64,000 nt of DNA from Bradyrhizobium sp. CCGE-LA001. Its GTDB lineage: Bacteria > Pseudomonadota > Alphaproteobacteria > Rhizobiales > Xanthobacteraceae. The notes beneath the pieces were generated by a model, which saw nothing but the letters and a program-made list of their open reading frames with translations, was not told the origin of the DNA and ran no database searches. Where the stretch lies: assembly GCF_000296215.2 (NCBI RefSeq), contig NZ_CP013949.1, positions 2,225,501 to 2,289,500 on the forward strand, written 5' to 3'. Shown here one piece after another: positions 43,179-52,283 of this stretch. Positions within the stretch are counted from its first letter, which is position 1. Each line of letters opens with the position of its first letter. The position numbers and the translations under genes are program-made.

Positions 43179-44807
43179 TCAACCACGCGTTCGCATCGGC
43201 TCGCTCTTGATCACAATGCCGGCTGCATCACGGTCGAAGGTGTCCGGCGTGACTCCGTCTCTGCGCAGCAAATACTTTTCTACCTTGTTAGTCGGCGTCT
43301 TCGGCAGGTCTCCCAGGACGCGGACGTAGCGGGGCACCATGAAGTGGGCCATTCGCGGCTTGAGAAAGTGGATGAGCTCCGCTGGATCGAGCGCCTGTCC
43401 CTCGGCGAGGGAGACCGCGACGAGGACATCATCTTCGCCATGTTCGCTCGGGACGGAGACGACCGCAGCCTCCCGGATCGCAGGGTGTGCGGCCACTTCG
43501 AGCTCGACCTCGAACGAGGAAATGTTTTCGCCGCGCCGACGGATGGCATCCTTGAACCGGTCGACGAAGAAATAGTTTCCATCGCGATCGACGCGGAAAG
43601 CGTCGCCGGTGTGAAACCAGCCATTCCGCCAGGCAAGCGCAGTCGCCTCGGGGGCCTTGTTGTAACCATGATTCATGGCCCAGGGCGCGTCGGATCGAAT
43701 GATCAATTCGCCGATTTCGCCCGGCGCGACCTCGCAGTCATGGGCATCGACGAGGCGAACCTCGATGCCGGCCCGCGGCTTGCCGCAGGCTGCCGCAACG
43801 GTCGGATTCGGCTCGGCTGCCAGCGGGCAGGAGACCTCCGACATGTTGAAGAGCGTGTGGGTCGTGATGCCGTAGCGCTTGCCGAAGGCGATACCTTCCT
43901 CGCTGAGCGGAATGACCGTGACGTTCTTGAGCGGGCTGCCCTTCTCCTCGCCGCTGTCGGTCCGCTTCATCAGGAAGCTCGCCATGACGCCGAGCAGGAT
44001 TACCATCGTGGTGTTGGTCTTCGCGACCGTGGACCAGAATGTAGCGGTGTCGAAGCGATCGACCATGGCGATCGAGCCGCCATTGATCAGCATGGCGTAG
44101 CTCGGCGCCGTGCCGCCGACGTGGAAGAGGGGGAGGTTCACCATGAAAGTGTCGCTGGCGTCGAGATAAGGAATGCCGTCCCTGTCCGCCGAGATGCCCC
44201 GTCCCATGGCATAGAGATGCGCATAGGACGACAGCACGCCCTTCGAAGGGCCGGTCGTGCCGGACGTATAGATGATCGACTGAGTGTCCCACGGTTCGAT
44301 CGGGCGCTCGGTCATTGGGGCATCCGAGGATGCCGAGTCGAGCGCGCTCGCCGGGAGAGCCTCGATCCCCTCGACCGGGGCCGGTTCGCCGCCGATCACG
44401 ACGATCTTGCGCAACTCGCGCCTGTCGATGTCGCCGAGCCGCGGCAGCAGGCTGGCGTGGACGATCGCGACCGCCGCTCCCGCGTTGGTGACGACATGCT
44501 GGAGAATGCCACCGCGATAGGCGGTATTGATCGGCACGTAGACGGCGCCGATCATGTTGATGCCGAACCAGGCGCGCAGGCAGTCAGGACCATTCGGCAG
44601 CCAAACGAGGACGGTGTCTCCCTGCTTCACGCCCAGCGATTGCAGCGCGTTGCCGGTCCGTCGCGCCAAATGCAGGAGATCGCGATATTTCAGCTGGCTG
44701 CCGTCGTCGAAGGTCGCATAGACCTGATCCGGCGTCTCGCGTCCCCAACGTTCGAGCAGGTACCGCAGGACGCAATCCTCGGCGGCGGGAACCTTGTGGC
44801 TCGTCAT
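43179..44807 (-). CDS. AMP-forming acyl-CoA synthetase / ligase (class I adenylating enzyme)
   Basis: 542 residues. Adenylates a carboxylic acid and transfers it to CoA. Motifs: IIYTSGTTGPSKGVLSSYAH (P-loop, A3), FNMSEVSCPLAAEPNPTVA where the usual YGxTE is FNMSE, GWFHTGDAFRVDRDGNYFFV (A7), DRFKDAIRRRGENISSFEVE (hinge, A8) and the catalytic Lys in KTPTNKVEKYLLR. The pattern is closest to CaiC-like ligases. GGGAGG lies 6 bases before ATG 44807; the longer in-frame reading to 45008 overlaps marR. It is 65 bases downstream of marR on the same strand and likely co-transcribed. Confidence 0.9.
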   Translation of the reverse strand: MTSHKVPAAEDCVLRYLLERWGRETPDQVYATFDDGSQLKYRDLLHLARRTGNALQSLGVKQGDTVLVWLPNGPDCLRAWFGINMIGAVYVPINTAYRGGILQHVVTNAGAAVAIVHASLLPRLGDIDRRELRKIVVIGGEPAPVEGIEALPASALDSASSDAPMTERPIEPWDTQSIIYTSGTTGPSKGVLSSYAHLYAMGRGISADRDGIPYLDASDTFMVNLPLFHVGGTAPSYAMLINGGSIAMVDRFDTATFWSTVAKTNTTMVILLGVMASFLMKRTDSGEEKGSPLKNVTVIPLSEEGIAFGKRYGITTHTLFNMSEVSCPLAAEPNPTVAAACGKPRAGIEVRLVDAHDCEVAPGEIGELIIRSDAPWAMNHGYNKAPEATALAWRNGWFHTGDAFRVDRDGNYFFVDRFKDAIRRRGENISSFEVELEVAAHPAIREAAVVSVPSEHGEDDVLVAVSLAEGQALDPAELIHFLKPRMAHFMVPRYVRVLGDLPKTPTNKVEKYLLRRDGVTPDTFDRDAAGIVIKSEPMRTRG

Positions 44808-44872
44808 TGAAACCTCCCTGCTTATTCGTGTCGCGGCCCGGTACCCATATGGCGCGCTGGGCGATCCAAATC

Positions 44873-45367
44873 TCAGTCCGGCTCGATGGCGCGCAGCCCT
44901 CGCGCGATGCGGGACAGCGTTTCGAAGCAACCGGTGATTTCCGCGGCCGACACGCCGTTGGTCCCTTGCCGGAAGAATTCCAGCGAGCGTTCGTGCAAAT
45001 CTCGCCACGCCTCGATGCCGGCGGGTGTCAGGCTCACCATCCGCTTGCGGCGATCGTCCTCGGCCTCGACGCGCTCCACGAGGCCCTTCTTTTCCAGGCC
45101 CTTCAGCACGGCGTCGAGATTCTGGCGGCTCACGCCGAGATAGGTGTAGAGTTCCGAGAACAGCATGCCCTTGGGATCGCGGTATAGCGCGCCCAGCGTT
45201 GCGCCAGTCACGGCCGAGAAATTCAGAACCCGCACCGCCTGGGTCTCGTAGATGTTGGCGGCTTGAAACAGCCTGAAGAAGAGCTTGTTGTTGAGGTGGT
45301 CACGCGCGGAATTGCCGGCCGGCTGCTCTCGGCTATTCTTTGGCCCGGTCCTGGTTACCGACGGCAT
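44873..45367 (-). CDS. MarR-family transcriptional regulator
   Basis: 164 residues. The winged helix is in the middle: GALYRDPKGMLFSELYTYLG, VSRQNLDAVLKGLEKKGLVE and RVEAEDDRRKRMVSLTPAGI (wing with DxRxKR), with helical dimerisation ends (NKLFFRLFQAANIYETQAVR and the C-terminus). MarR proteins of acid-catabolic clusters usually release DNA when a CoA thioester binds. It is divergent from the carboxylase gene; a quasi-palindrome in the shared promoter and copies before two other island genes suggest it controls the island. GGGGGA lies 10 bases before ATG 45367. Confidence 0.88.
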   Translation of the reverse strand: MPSVTRTGPKNSREQPAGNSARDHLNNKLFFRLFQAANIYETQAVRVLNFSAVTGATLGALYRDPKGMLFSELYTYLGVSRQNLDAVLKGLEKKGLVERVEAEDDRRKRMVSLTPAGIEAWRDLHERSLEFFRQGTNGVSAAEITGCFETLSRIARGLRAIEPD

Positions 45368-45388
45368 TCGCGCATTCCCCCTGAGATG

Positions 45389-45404
45389 TGTAATGATATT
45401 GACA
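45389..45404. promoter_or_regulatory. Candidate MarR operator in the marR / carboxylase divergent promoter
   Basis: TGTAATGATATTGACA, a quasi-palindrome (TGT-N10-ACA). A nearly identical 16-mer, TGTAAAGATATTGACA, occurs on the minus strand at 51896-51881 before the binding-protein gene (15 of 16 identical, and the flanking TA follows in both). TTGACA within it could also be the -35 of the carboxylase promoter, in which case repressor and polymerase would compete. Confidence 0.6.
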
Positions 45405-45466
45405 TAATATTTGGTTGTCCATAGCCTTCGGCCCCAGGTGTAGACCCGGAGCTGGGAAGGATCGAC

Positions 45467-48400
45467 ATGCCATTTGGTAAGATGCTCATCGCGAATCGCG
45501 GAGAAATCGCGCTGCGCATCGCGCGCGCGGCGTTTGAGCTCGATATCCCGGTCGTCACCGTGTTTCCTGCTGATGATGCTGGTTCCGCCCATGCGCGGAC
45601 TGGCAGCGAGACGCGGGAATTGCCCGGCGTAGGGACCGCAGCCTATCTCGATATCGCGGCGATGGTCGAGGCGGCGCGGCAGACCGGTTGCGATGCGGTG
45701 CATCCCGGCTACGGATTTCTGTCAGAGAATCCGGACTTCGCGCGCGCCGTAGCGGCCGCCGGCATGACCTTCATTGGTCCGGCCGCGGAGACGCTCGAGC
45801 TGTTCGGAAACAAGGCGGAGGCGCGGCGGCATGCGCGCAAGGCCGACGTGCCCGTGCTCGAGGGATCGGCCGGACCGGTTTCGGAAGCCGAAGCGGCGGC
45901 CTACCTCGACAAGCTCGGCAGCGGGGGCGCGATCATGATCAAGGCGGTCGCCGGGGGCGGGGGCCGTGGCATGCGCGTGGTGTCGACGGCTGCCGACCTT
46001 CCCGCCGCCTGGGAGCGTTGCCGCTCCGAGGCGCAGGCAGCATTTGGCGCCGATGCACTCTATGTCGAGCGCTATTTGCCGAACGCGCGCCATATCGAAG
46101 TGCAGATCGTCGGCGACGGGCACAGCGTCGTCCACTTCGGCGAGCGCGACTGCACCATTCAGCGGCGTCACCAGAAGGTGGTCGAGATGGCGCCGTGCCG
46201 GAGCCTCGCGCCCAAAGTCCGTGAGGCGATTTGCGACGCCTCGGTGCGCATGGCCGGCAGCGCGGCGTATCGGGGCTTGGGGACCTTCGAGTTTCTGATG
46301 CCTGCGGAGGGCGGCAGTTTCGTCTTCATCGAAGCCAATCCGCGCCTCCAGGTGGAGCACACGGTGACCGAGGAGATTTACGGGATCGACCTCGTCAAGA
46401 CGCAGATCCGGGTCGCCTCTGGCCTGCGGCTGCGCGACATAGGTCTCGGCAGCGCGCCTGTTGCGCGCGGCGGCGCGATCCAGTTCCGCGTCAACATGGA
46501 GAAGATGACGGCCGATGGCGGCTCGCGGCCGACCGGCGGCGTCGTGACCGGCTTCACCTTGCCGAGCGGCCCGGGAATCCGCGTCGATACGTTCGGATAT
46601 GTCGGCTATCGCACGAGCCCCCGCTATGATTCCCTTCTCGCGAAGGTCATTGCCTATTCGCCGGAGGGCATGGACGACGCCATCCGGCGCGGCCGGCGGG
46701 CGCTGGAGGATTTTCGCATCGACGGCCTTGAGACCAACATTCCCGTGCTGAGGGCCCTCGCTACAAACCAGGACTTTCTGGCCGACCGCGTCTCGACGAA
46801 ATTCCTGGAGCAGCACCTCGAAAGTATTCTTGCGGCCGCCGCCAGCTTTGCAAACCGGGACGACCTGCCGGCCAGGCGGGCGAGGGATGTCCGCGACGTC
46901 GATCCGCTCGGCGTGTTCGATGCGAAGGTCGCCATTCCACCATTGCAACCGGCTGCGGCGCGCGGACCGCAGGTAGCGCATGTTCCCGAGGGACTCGTCG
47001 CTGTGCCGGCGCCGCTGCAGGGCACGATCGTCGCCTGCAATGTGGCTCGGGGTGACCGGGTGCGCGCGGGACAGCAGGTGTTCGCGATCGAGTCCATGAA
47101 GATGGAGCATGTCATCGTGGCGCCGGCCGCGGGCGTGGTCGAAGACATTCTCGCCTCGCCTGGTGACACGATTTTCGAGGCCGAGCCATTGCTGCACATC
47201 GTCCCATCGGACGACGACGCTGCCGGTGTCGAGACGGCCGAGGCGATCGATCTCGATCACATTCGCGGTGATCTCGCCGAAGCGCTCGCGCGCCGCGCGG
47301 AGCGGCTCGACGAGGGACGGCCGGATGCTGTCGCACGTCGCCGCAAGACCAACCAGCGCACCGCGCGCGAGAACATCGCCGACCTCTGCGATCCCGACTC
47401 GTTCATCGAATATGGCGGCCTCGCGCTCGCCGCGCAGCGCCAGCGTCGCTCGCTGGAGGAGCTGCGCCGCATGAGTCCTGCCGACGGCTTGATCACCGGC
47501 GTTGGCGCTGTCAATGGCGAGCTTTTCGGTGACGAGCAGTCGCGCTGCGCGGTCATGGCCTACGACTACACGGTGTTCGCGGGCACGCAGGGCGTCGTCA
47601 ATCACAAGAAGAAGGATCGGCTGCTGACGCTCGCTGACCGATGGTCGCTTCCCGTCGTGTTGTTTGCGGAAGGTGGCGGTGGCCGGCCCGGCGACGAATG
47701 GCCGACGCCCGCCGGACTCGAGACCACGACGTTCACGAAGCTCGGCGGTATCAACGGCAAGGTGCCACTGGTGGGCGTGGTTTCAGGGCGTTGTTTTGCG
47801 GGCAATGCCGCGCTGCTCGGCAGCTGCGACGTCATCATCGCCGACCGTACCTCGAATATCGGCATGGGTGGCCCGGCGATGATCGAGGGGGGCGGTCTCG
47901 GTGTGTTTCGCCCCGAGGACATCGGCCCCGTCGACGTCCAGGCGCCGAACGGCGTGATCGACGTGCTGGTCGAGGACGAGGCGGAGGGCGTTGCCGCTGC
48001 CAAGAAGTATCTCGGCTATTTCCAGGGGCGGACCGGTGACTGGTCATGCGCTGACCAGCGCCTGTTGCGCCACGCCGTGCCAGAAAACCGGCTGCGCGCC
48101 TACGACGTCCGGCCGATCATCGAGACGCTTGCGGATGCAGGCTCCGTGCTCGAACTGCGCCCATCCTTCGGGCGCGGCATGATCACGGCGTTCGCCCGCA
48201 TCGAGGGCACCCCGGTTGGCCTGATCGCAAACGATTCACGTCACTTGGGCGGTGCGATCGATGCCGACGGCGGTGACAAGGCGGCGCGATTCATTCAGCT
48301 ATGCGACGGGTTTGGCATTCCCATCGTGTCGCTCTGCGACACGCCGGGCATGATGGTGGGGCCGGAGGTCGAGAAGACCGCCCAGGTGCGGCACGTCTCG

Positions 48401-48814
48401 CGCGTCTTCGTGGCAGCATCCCGGGCAACGGTGCCGTACTTCACCGTCGTGCTGCGCAAGGCCTACGGGCTCGGGGCGCTGGCGATGGCCGGTGGATCGA
48501 GCCAGATGTCGTTCTTCATGGTGGCATGGCCCAGCGCCGAGTTCGGCGCCATGGGGCTCGAAGGCGCGGTGAAGCTCGCCTATCGGAAGGAGCTCGCTGC
48601 AATCGAGGATCCGGCTGCAAGAAAAGCCTGGTTCGACCAGATGGTCGCCAAGTCCTACGAGGACAACAAGGCGCTCAGCGGCGCGACCTTCCTTGAGGTC
48701 GACGATGTCATCGATCCCTGCGCGACCCGGCGCTGGATTGTCCGCGGGCTCAAGGCGTCGATGCAGCCGGGCCGCTTCAGCGAGAGACGAACGACGCGCG
48801 TCGATCTGTGGTGA
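45467..48814 (+). CDS. Single-chain biotin-dependent acyl-CoA carboxylase (LCC type)
   Basis: 1115 residues holding all parts of an acyl-CoA carboxylase. Biotin carboxylase, residues 1-450: KMLIANRGEIALRIARAAFE, ATP loop AVAGGGGRGMRVV, EANPRLQVEHTVTEE and the RxxSxRYDS region. Biotin carrier, about 510-585: biotinyl Lys545 in ESMKMEHVI. Carboxyltransferase, about 600-1115: NIADLCDPDSFIEYGGLALA, GRCFAGNAALLGSCDVII, SLCDTPGMMVGPEVEKTAQV, KAYGLGALAMAGGSSQMSFF. Long-chain acyl-CoA carboxylases of this single-chain layout are known from Rhodopseudomonas palustris and Mycobacterium avium. In this context it may carboxylate a branched enoyl- or acyl-CoA. ATG 45467; 99 bases from divergent marR; 25 bases before the next gene. 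Confidence 0.9.
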   Translation: MPFGKMLIANRGEIALRIARAAFELDIPVVTVFPADDAGSAHARTGSETRELPGVGTAAYLDIAAMVEAARQTGCDAVHPGYGFLSENPDFARAVAAAGMTFIGPAAETLELFGNKAEARRHARKADVPVLEGSAGPVSEAEAAAYLDKLGSGGAIMIKAVAGGGGRGMRVVSTAADLPAAWERCRSEAQAAFGADALYVERYLPNARHIEVQIVGDGHSVVHFGERDCTIQRRHQKVVEMAPCRSLAPKVREAICDASVRMAGSAAYRGLGTFEFLMPAEGGSFVFIEANPRLQVEHTVTEEIYGIDLVKTQIRVASGLRLRDIGLGSAPVARGGAIQFRVNMEKMTADGGSRPTGGVVTGFTLPSGPGIRVDTFGYVGYRTSPRYDSLLAKVIAYSPEGMDDAIRRGRRALEDFRIDGLETNIPVLRALATNQDFLADRVSTKFLEQHLESILAAAASFANRDDLPARRARDVRDVDPLGVFDAKVAIPPLQPAAARGPQVAHVPEGLVAVPAPLQGTIVACNVARGDRVRAGQQVFAIESMKMEHVIVAPAAGVVEDILASPGDTIFEAEPLLHIVPSDDDAAGVETAEAIDLDHIRGDLAEALARRAERLDEGRPDAVARRRKTNQRTARENIADLCDPDSFIEYGGLALAAQRQRRSLEELRRMSPADGLITGVGAVNGELFGDEQSRCAVMAYDYTVFAGTQGVVNHKKKDRLLTLADRWSLPVVLFAEGGGGRPGDEWPTPAGLETTTFTKLGGINGKVPLVGVVSGRCFAGNAALLGSCDVIIADRTSNIGMGGPAMIEGGGLGVFRPEDIGPVDVQAPNGVIDVLVEDEAEGVAAAKKYLGYFQGRTGDWSCADQRLLRHAVPENRLRAYDVRPIIETLADAGSVLELRPSFGRGMITAFARIEGTPVGLIANDSRHLGGAIDADGGDKAARFIQLCDGFGIPIVSLCDTPGMMVGPEVEKTAQVRHVSRVFVAASRATVPYFTVVLRKAYGLGALAMAGGSSQMSFFMVAWPSAEFGAMGLEGAVKLAYRKELAAIEDPAARKAWFDQMVAKSYEDNKALSGATFLEVDDVIDPCATRRWIVRGLKASMQPGRFSERRTTRVDLW

Positions 48815-48839
48815 ACACGGGCGAGCAAGGGAGGAAACA

Positions 48840-50573
48840 ATGACAAAAAGCGAATCCGACACACGCTACCTCCGCAGCGAAGAAGCCTATCTGGCTCACG
48901 TTCGCAGCCTGCAGGCTGCGGTCTGGCCGAGCGGCGTTCCCAAGGAGCCGGTGTTTCCTCTCGGGCGCCGGCCGTTGACGCACTACCTTCGCGAATGGGC
49001 GCGGCGGCAGCCGGACAAGGCGGCAGTGCTGTTCTACGGCCGGGCCATGAGCTACGCCGAACTCGACCGCCTCAGCGACCGCTTTGCCGCTCTCCTGAAC
49101 CGTCTCGGCGCGCGCAAGGGCGACCGGGTTGCGGTGTTCCTGCCGAACTGCCCGCAGTTCTACGTTTGCTTCTTCGGCATCCTGAAGGCCGGCTGTGTCC
49201 ACGTGCCGGTGAACCCGATGTTCACCCGGCCCGAGCTGGCCTACGAGATCAACGATACGCAGGCGCGCATCGTGGTCGCGCACGATCAGCTTGCCGCTCT
49301 CGTCGAGGAGGTCCGGCAAGAGTGTGGCGTCGAGCATTTGGTCGTCACCAGCTTTGGCGATGCGCTGGGTGCCGAGCCGGAAGGGCCGCTGCCGCCCGCA
49401 CTGACGGCGCCGCGGGTTGCGATCGCCAATTCGATCGACCTCATGGGCGCGCTCGCAAAGGAGACCGCCGCGCCGCCGCAAGTGGATGTCGGCATCGACG
49501 ATATCGCGGCCCTGAATTACACGGGCGGCACCACCGGCATGCCGAAGGGCTGCGTTCATTCGCAGTTCGACATGCTGTTTACGGGCGCCGTCATGGGGTC
49601 CGTTTCGATGACGGTCACTTCCGAAGACGTGGTCATCAATTTCTGGCCGATCTTCTGGATGGCGGGCGAGGACCTCGGCATCATCCTGCCGATGGTGACG
49701 GGCGCGACCTGCGTGTTGATGGCCCGCTGGGATGCGCAGGCCTACATGTATGCCGTGCAGCGCTATCGCGCGACGATCTCGAACATGGTCGTGGACAATG
49801 CGGTCGAGATCATGAGCCGAACCGATGCGCGCGACTTTGACCTCAGCTCGCTGCGGGAAGTGATGGTGGCGTCGTTCGTCAAGAAGCTCAATCCGGTCTT
49901 CCGCGATGGCTGGCGCAAGCTCACGGGCACGACCCTGCGCGAAGCGGCCTGGGGGATGACGGAGACGCATTCCTACGACGCCTTCAATCGCGGCTGGCAG
50001 GATGACGATCGCGATCTCAAGCAGCGTCAGATCTTCTGCGGCATTCCGGTGCCGCAGACCGATTTCAAGATTATGGAATTCGGATCGGACAGGCTGCTGC
50101 CGCTCGGCGAGGAGGGCGAGTTGTGCGTACGTACGCCCTCGCTCTTGAAGGGCTATTGGAACAAGCCGGATGCAACGGCCGAAGGCCTCGTCAACGGCTG
50201 GCTGCGGACCGGCGATATCGGAATGATCTCGGAGCAAGGCACTATCCATTTCCTCGGCCGGCGCAAGGAGATGCTGAAGGTGAAGGGCATGAGCGTCTTT
50301 CCGTCGGAGATCGAGGCCGCCCTCGGCCAGCATCCGGACGTGACAGGGAGCGGTGTGATCGGGCGGGTGGACGACACTCGCGGGCAGGTGCCGGTCGCCT
50401 TCGTTACCGTGTTGCCGGAGCGCAAGGGCACGACGACTGCCGAGGTGCTTGCTGCCTTCTGCCGGGAGCGCCTTGCGGTCTACAAGATCCCGGAGATCCG
50501 GATCGTCGACACGTTGCCGATGACGGCGACCGGCAAGGTCAAAAAGGAAGAACTCGCTCAGCTTTATGGCTGA
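48840..50573 (+). CDS. AMP-forming acyl-CoA synthetase
   Basis: 577 residues, paralogous in function to the ligase at 43179. Motifs: LNYTGGTTGMPKGCVHSQFD (P-loop), REAAWGMTETHSYDAFNRGW (WGMTE, the A5 motif), GWLRTGDIGMISEQGTIHFL (A7), GRRKEMLKVKGMSVFPSEIE (A8) and the catalytic Lys in PMTATGKVKKEEL. It has an extra N-terminal stretch (residues 1-50: RSEEAYLAHVRSLQAAVWPS). GGGAGG lies 5 bases before ATG 48840, 25 bases after the carboxylase stop, so the two form an operon. The last coding bases form one arm of a terminator hairpin. Confidence 0.92.
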   Translation: MTKSESDTRYLRSEEAYLAHVRSLQAAVWPSGVPKEPVFPLGRRPLTHYLREWARRQPDKAAVLFYGRAMSYAELDRLSDRFAALLNRLGARKGDRVAVFLPNCPQFYVCFFGILKAGCVHVPVNPMFTRPELAYEINDTQARIVVAHDQLAALVEEVRQECGVEHLVVTSFGDALGAEPEGPLPPALTAPRVAIANSIDLMGALAKETAAPPQVDVGIDDIAALNYTGGTTGMPKGCVHSQFDMLFTGAVMGSVSMTVTSEDVVINFWPIFWMAGEDLGIILPMVTGATCVLMARWDAQAYMYAVQRYRATISNMVVDNAVEIMSRTDARDFDLSSLREVMVASFVKKLNPVFRDGWRKLTGTTLREAAWGMTETHSYDAFNRGWQDDDRDLKQRQIFCGIPVPQTDFKIMEFGSDRLLPLGEEGELCVRTPSLLKGYWNKPDATAEGLVNGWLRTGDIGMISEQGTIHFLGRRKEMLKVKGMSVFPSEIEAALGQHPDVTGSGVIGRVDDTRGQVPVAFVTVLPERKGTTTAEVLAAFCRERLAVYKIPEIRIVDTLPMTATGKVKKEELAQLYG

Positions 50574-50580
50574 GCGAGTT
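50551..50580. terminator. Bidirectional terminator overlapping the ligase stop codon
   Basis: Perfect 12-bp stem AACTCGCTCAGC (50551-50562) / GCTGAGCGAGTT (50569-50580) with a TTTATG loop. The ligase stop TGA (50571-50573) lies in the right arm. On the minus strand the stem is followed by CTTCCTTTTT, a T-rich tract that would end the convergent binding-protein transcript. Confidence 0.75.
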
Positions 50581-50606
50581 GTCAGGTTAAAAATTTCTTG
50601 ACGGCG

Positions 50607-51818
50607 TTACTTCTTGAACGCCTTGCATTCGCTTTCGCTGACCGGGATGAAGGCTTCCGATCCCGGCATCTTCTTGACAAGCGTGATCAGGTCGGTGGCG
50701 CCGCTCATCGTTCCCGGCTTCTTCGCTTCGGCATAGTAGACGTCGCGCATCAGGCGTCCGTCCTCGCGGATACGGGCGCCCGAGGTGAAGAGATCCTCGA
50801 CCGGCGTCTCCTTCATCTTCGTCAGCACCGCCGTCGTATCCGTCGTCCCGGCCGCCTTCACCGACTTCAGATAGTGCAGGACCGCGCTGTAGACGTTGGC
50901 CTGCGGATCGCTCGGCATCTTGCCGAAAGCCTTCTTGAAGCGCGCGGCGAAAGCCTTGGTCTGGTCGTTCTCGTCCCAATAATAGCTCAGGACCAGCGGC
51001 ATGCCCTGCGTCGCCTCGTTGCCGAGCGCGTCGATATCGACCGTCGTCAGCGAGAACGGCACGAAGCGCTGGCCGGTGCGTTCGATGCCGAACTCGGCGG
51101 TCTGCTTGATCGCGTTGGTCATGTCGGCGCCGCCGCCGATGAAACCGATGTTCTTGGCGCCCGAGTTCTGCGCCTGCAGCAGGAACGAGCTGAAATCCGG
51201 CGTGTTGAGCGGGAAGCGCACCGCGCCGACGAACTTGCCGCCACTTTTCTCGATCATCTTCTGGGAGTCGCGCTCGATCGAGTGACCGGCCGCGTAGTCA
51301 ACCGTCAGGAAGAACCAGGACGTCGGCTTGCCGTCGGAGGCACCCTTGATCGTGAGGTTAGCGACTTCGTATCCGTCATTGGCCCACTGCATGCCGTTAG
51401 GCGAGCAGGACTTACCGCTGATGTCGCGGCTCGACGCCATGGAGACGACCAGCAGCTTGTTCTTCTGCTCTGCGATGCCCTGCACGGCGAGCGCCACGCC
51501 GGAGCTGTAGATGTCGAAGATCGCATCCACGCCTTCGGTGTCGAACCAGCGCCGGGCGATGACCGAGCCGACATCCGGCTTGTGTCCGTGGTCAGCGGAG
51601 ACTATCTCGATCGGCTTGCCGAGCAGGGTGCCGCCCATGTCTTCAATTGCGAGGCGAGCGGCCGCGACCGATCCCGGTCCGGTGATGGCGGAATAGACCG
51701 AGGCCTGATCGTTCAAAATGCCGATCTTGACGGGCTTGTCTTGGGCCGAAGCAGCGCTCATGCATGCGAGGGTCGCCATCAGCGCAACTGATGCGAGTGA
51801 TGATCTCGTCCACGTCAT
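50607..51818 (-). CDS. Branched-chain-type ABC substrate-binding protein (orphan, island)
   Basis: 403 residues with signal peptide (MTWTRSSLASVALMATLACM, cleavage after ASA-Q). The type I binding domain reads VKIGILNDQASVYSAITGPG, GKPIEIVSADHGHKPDVGSV, ARRWFDTEGVDAIFDIYSSG and SWFFLTVDYAAGHSIERDSQ. It is paralogous to the protein at 57431 (both share IEIVSADH.xKPD and A..RKWFDTE.VDAI). No permease or ATPase gene of the Liv type is in the window. A candidate MarR site lies 63 bases upstream, so it may deliver the substrate of the neighbouring CoA-ligases. GGGAGG precedes the ATG. Confidence 0.9.
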   Translation of the reverse strand: MTWTRSSLASVALMATLACMSAASAQDKPVKIGILNDQASVYSAITGPGSVAAARLAIEDMGGTLLGKPIEIVSADHGHKPDVGSVIARRWFDTEGVDAIFDIYSSGVALAVQGIAEQKNKLLVVSMASSRDISGKSCSPNGMQWANDGYEVANLTIKGASDGKPTSWFFLTVDYAAGHSIERDSQKMIEKSGGKFVGAVRFPLNTPDFSSFLLQAQNSGAKNIGFIGGGADMTNAIKQTAEFGIERTGQRFVPFSLTTVDIDALGNEATQGMPLVLSYYWDENDQTKAFAARFKKAFGKMPSDPQANVYSAVLHYLKSVKAAGTTDTTAVLTKMKETPVEDLFTSGARIREDGRLMRDVYYAEAKKPGTMSGATDLITLVKKMPGSEAFIPVSESECKAFKK

Positions 51819-51880
51819 TTTCTTCCTCCCGATGTTTTTGAACCGATGTTGAGGTCCAAGGTTTCACGGAGGTCCATATA

Positions 51881-51896
51881 TGTCAATATCTTTACA
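51881..51896 (-). promoter_or_regulatory. Candidate MarR operator before the binding-protein gene
   Basis: Minus-strand TGTAAAGATATTGACA, one mismatch from the site at 45389-45404, with 12 of 16 positions symmetrical. It is 63 bases upstream of the ATG at 51818. The remaining sequence up to 52283 holds no gene I can support; several short frames there show no recognisable protein. Confidence 0.6.
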
Positions 51897-52283
51897 TGAA
51901 TGCGGAGACGGAATCCCTTGACGGTATTTGATAGCGTCGGATCGATTGTCGCAGGCTGCAATCGGTGACTTGAATGCAACGCGCGCCCTGCGTTAAAGCC
52001 AGCAGACGCGCTGACGGAGTGGTCGAGCAGATCGCCGCGCAGGAGGGTGGCGCCGTCAACGAAGTTAACACGGTCGCTGTTCTGGATGTGAGACATCGAG
52101 CAATCGGGAAGCGACCTCCGCCAAGCGAGCCCAGGCTTCGGGCTGAGCGCTCGACGTCCACTGCCCGCTCCTCAGTCTTGCGCGTTTCCTAGGGTGTGGC
52201 TCACCGAAATGCCAGGAAGGCTCCCTATCTCGTTCCACATGCCGTGCGGATGGAGATGGGAAGAAAACGGCTCTGCTTCCAGT

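Noticed and set aside
51815..52096. Minus-strand frame beginning MSHIQNSDRVNF before the island binding protein
   Set aside because: It runs across the candidate MarR operator and ribosome site of the following gene and shows no recognisable family.
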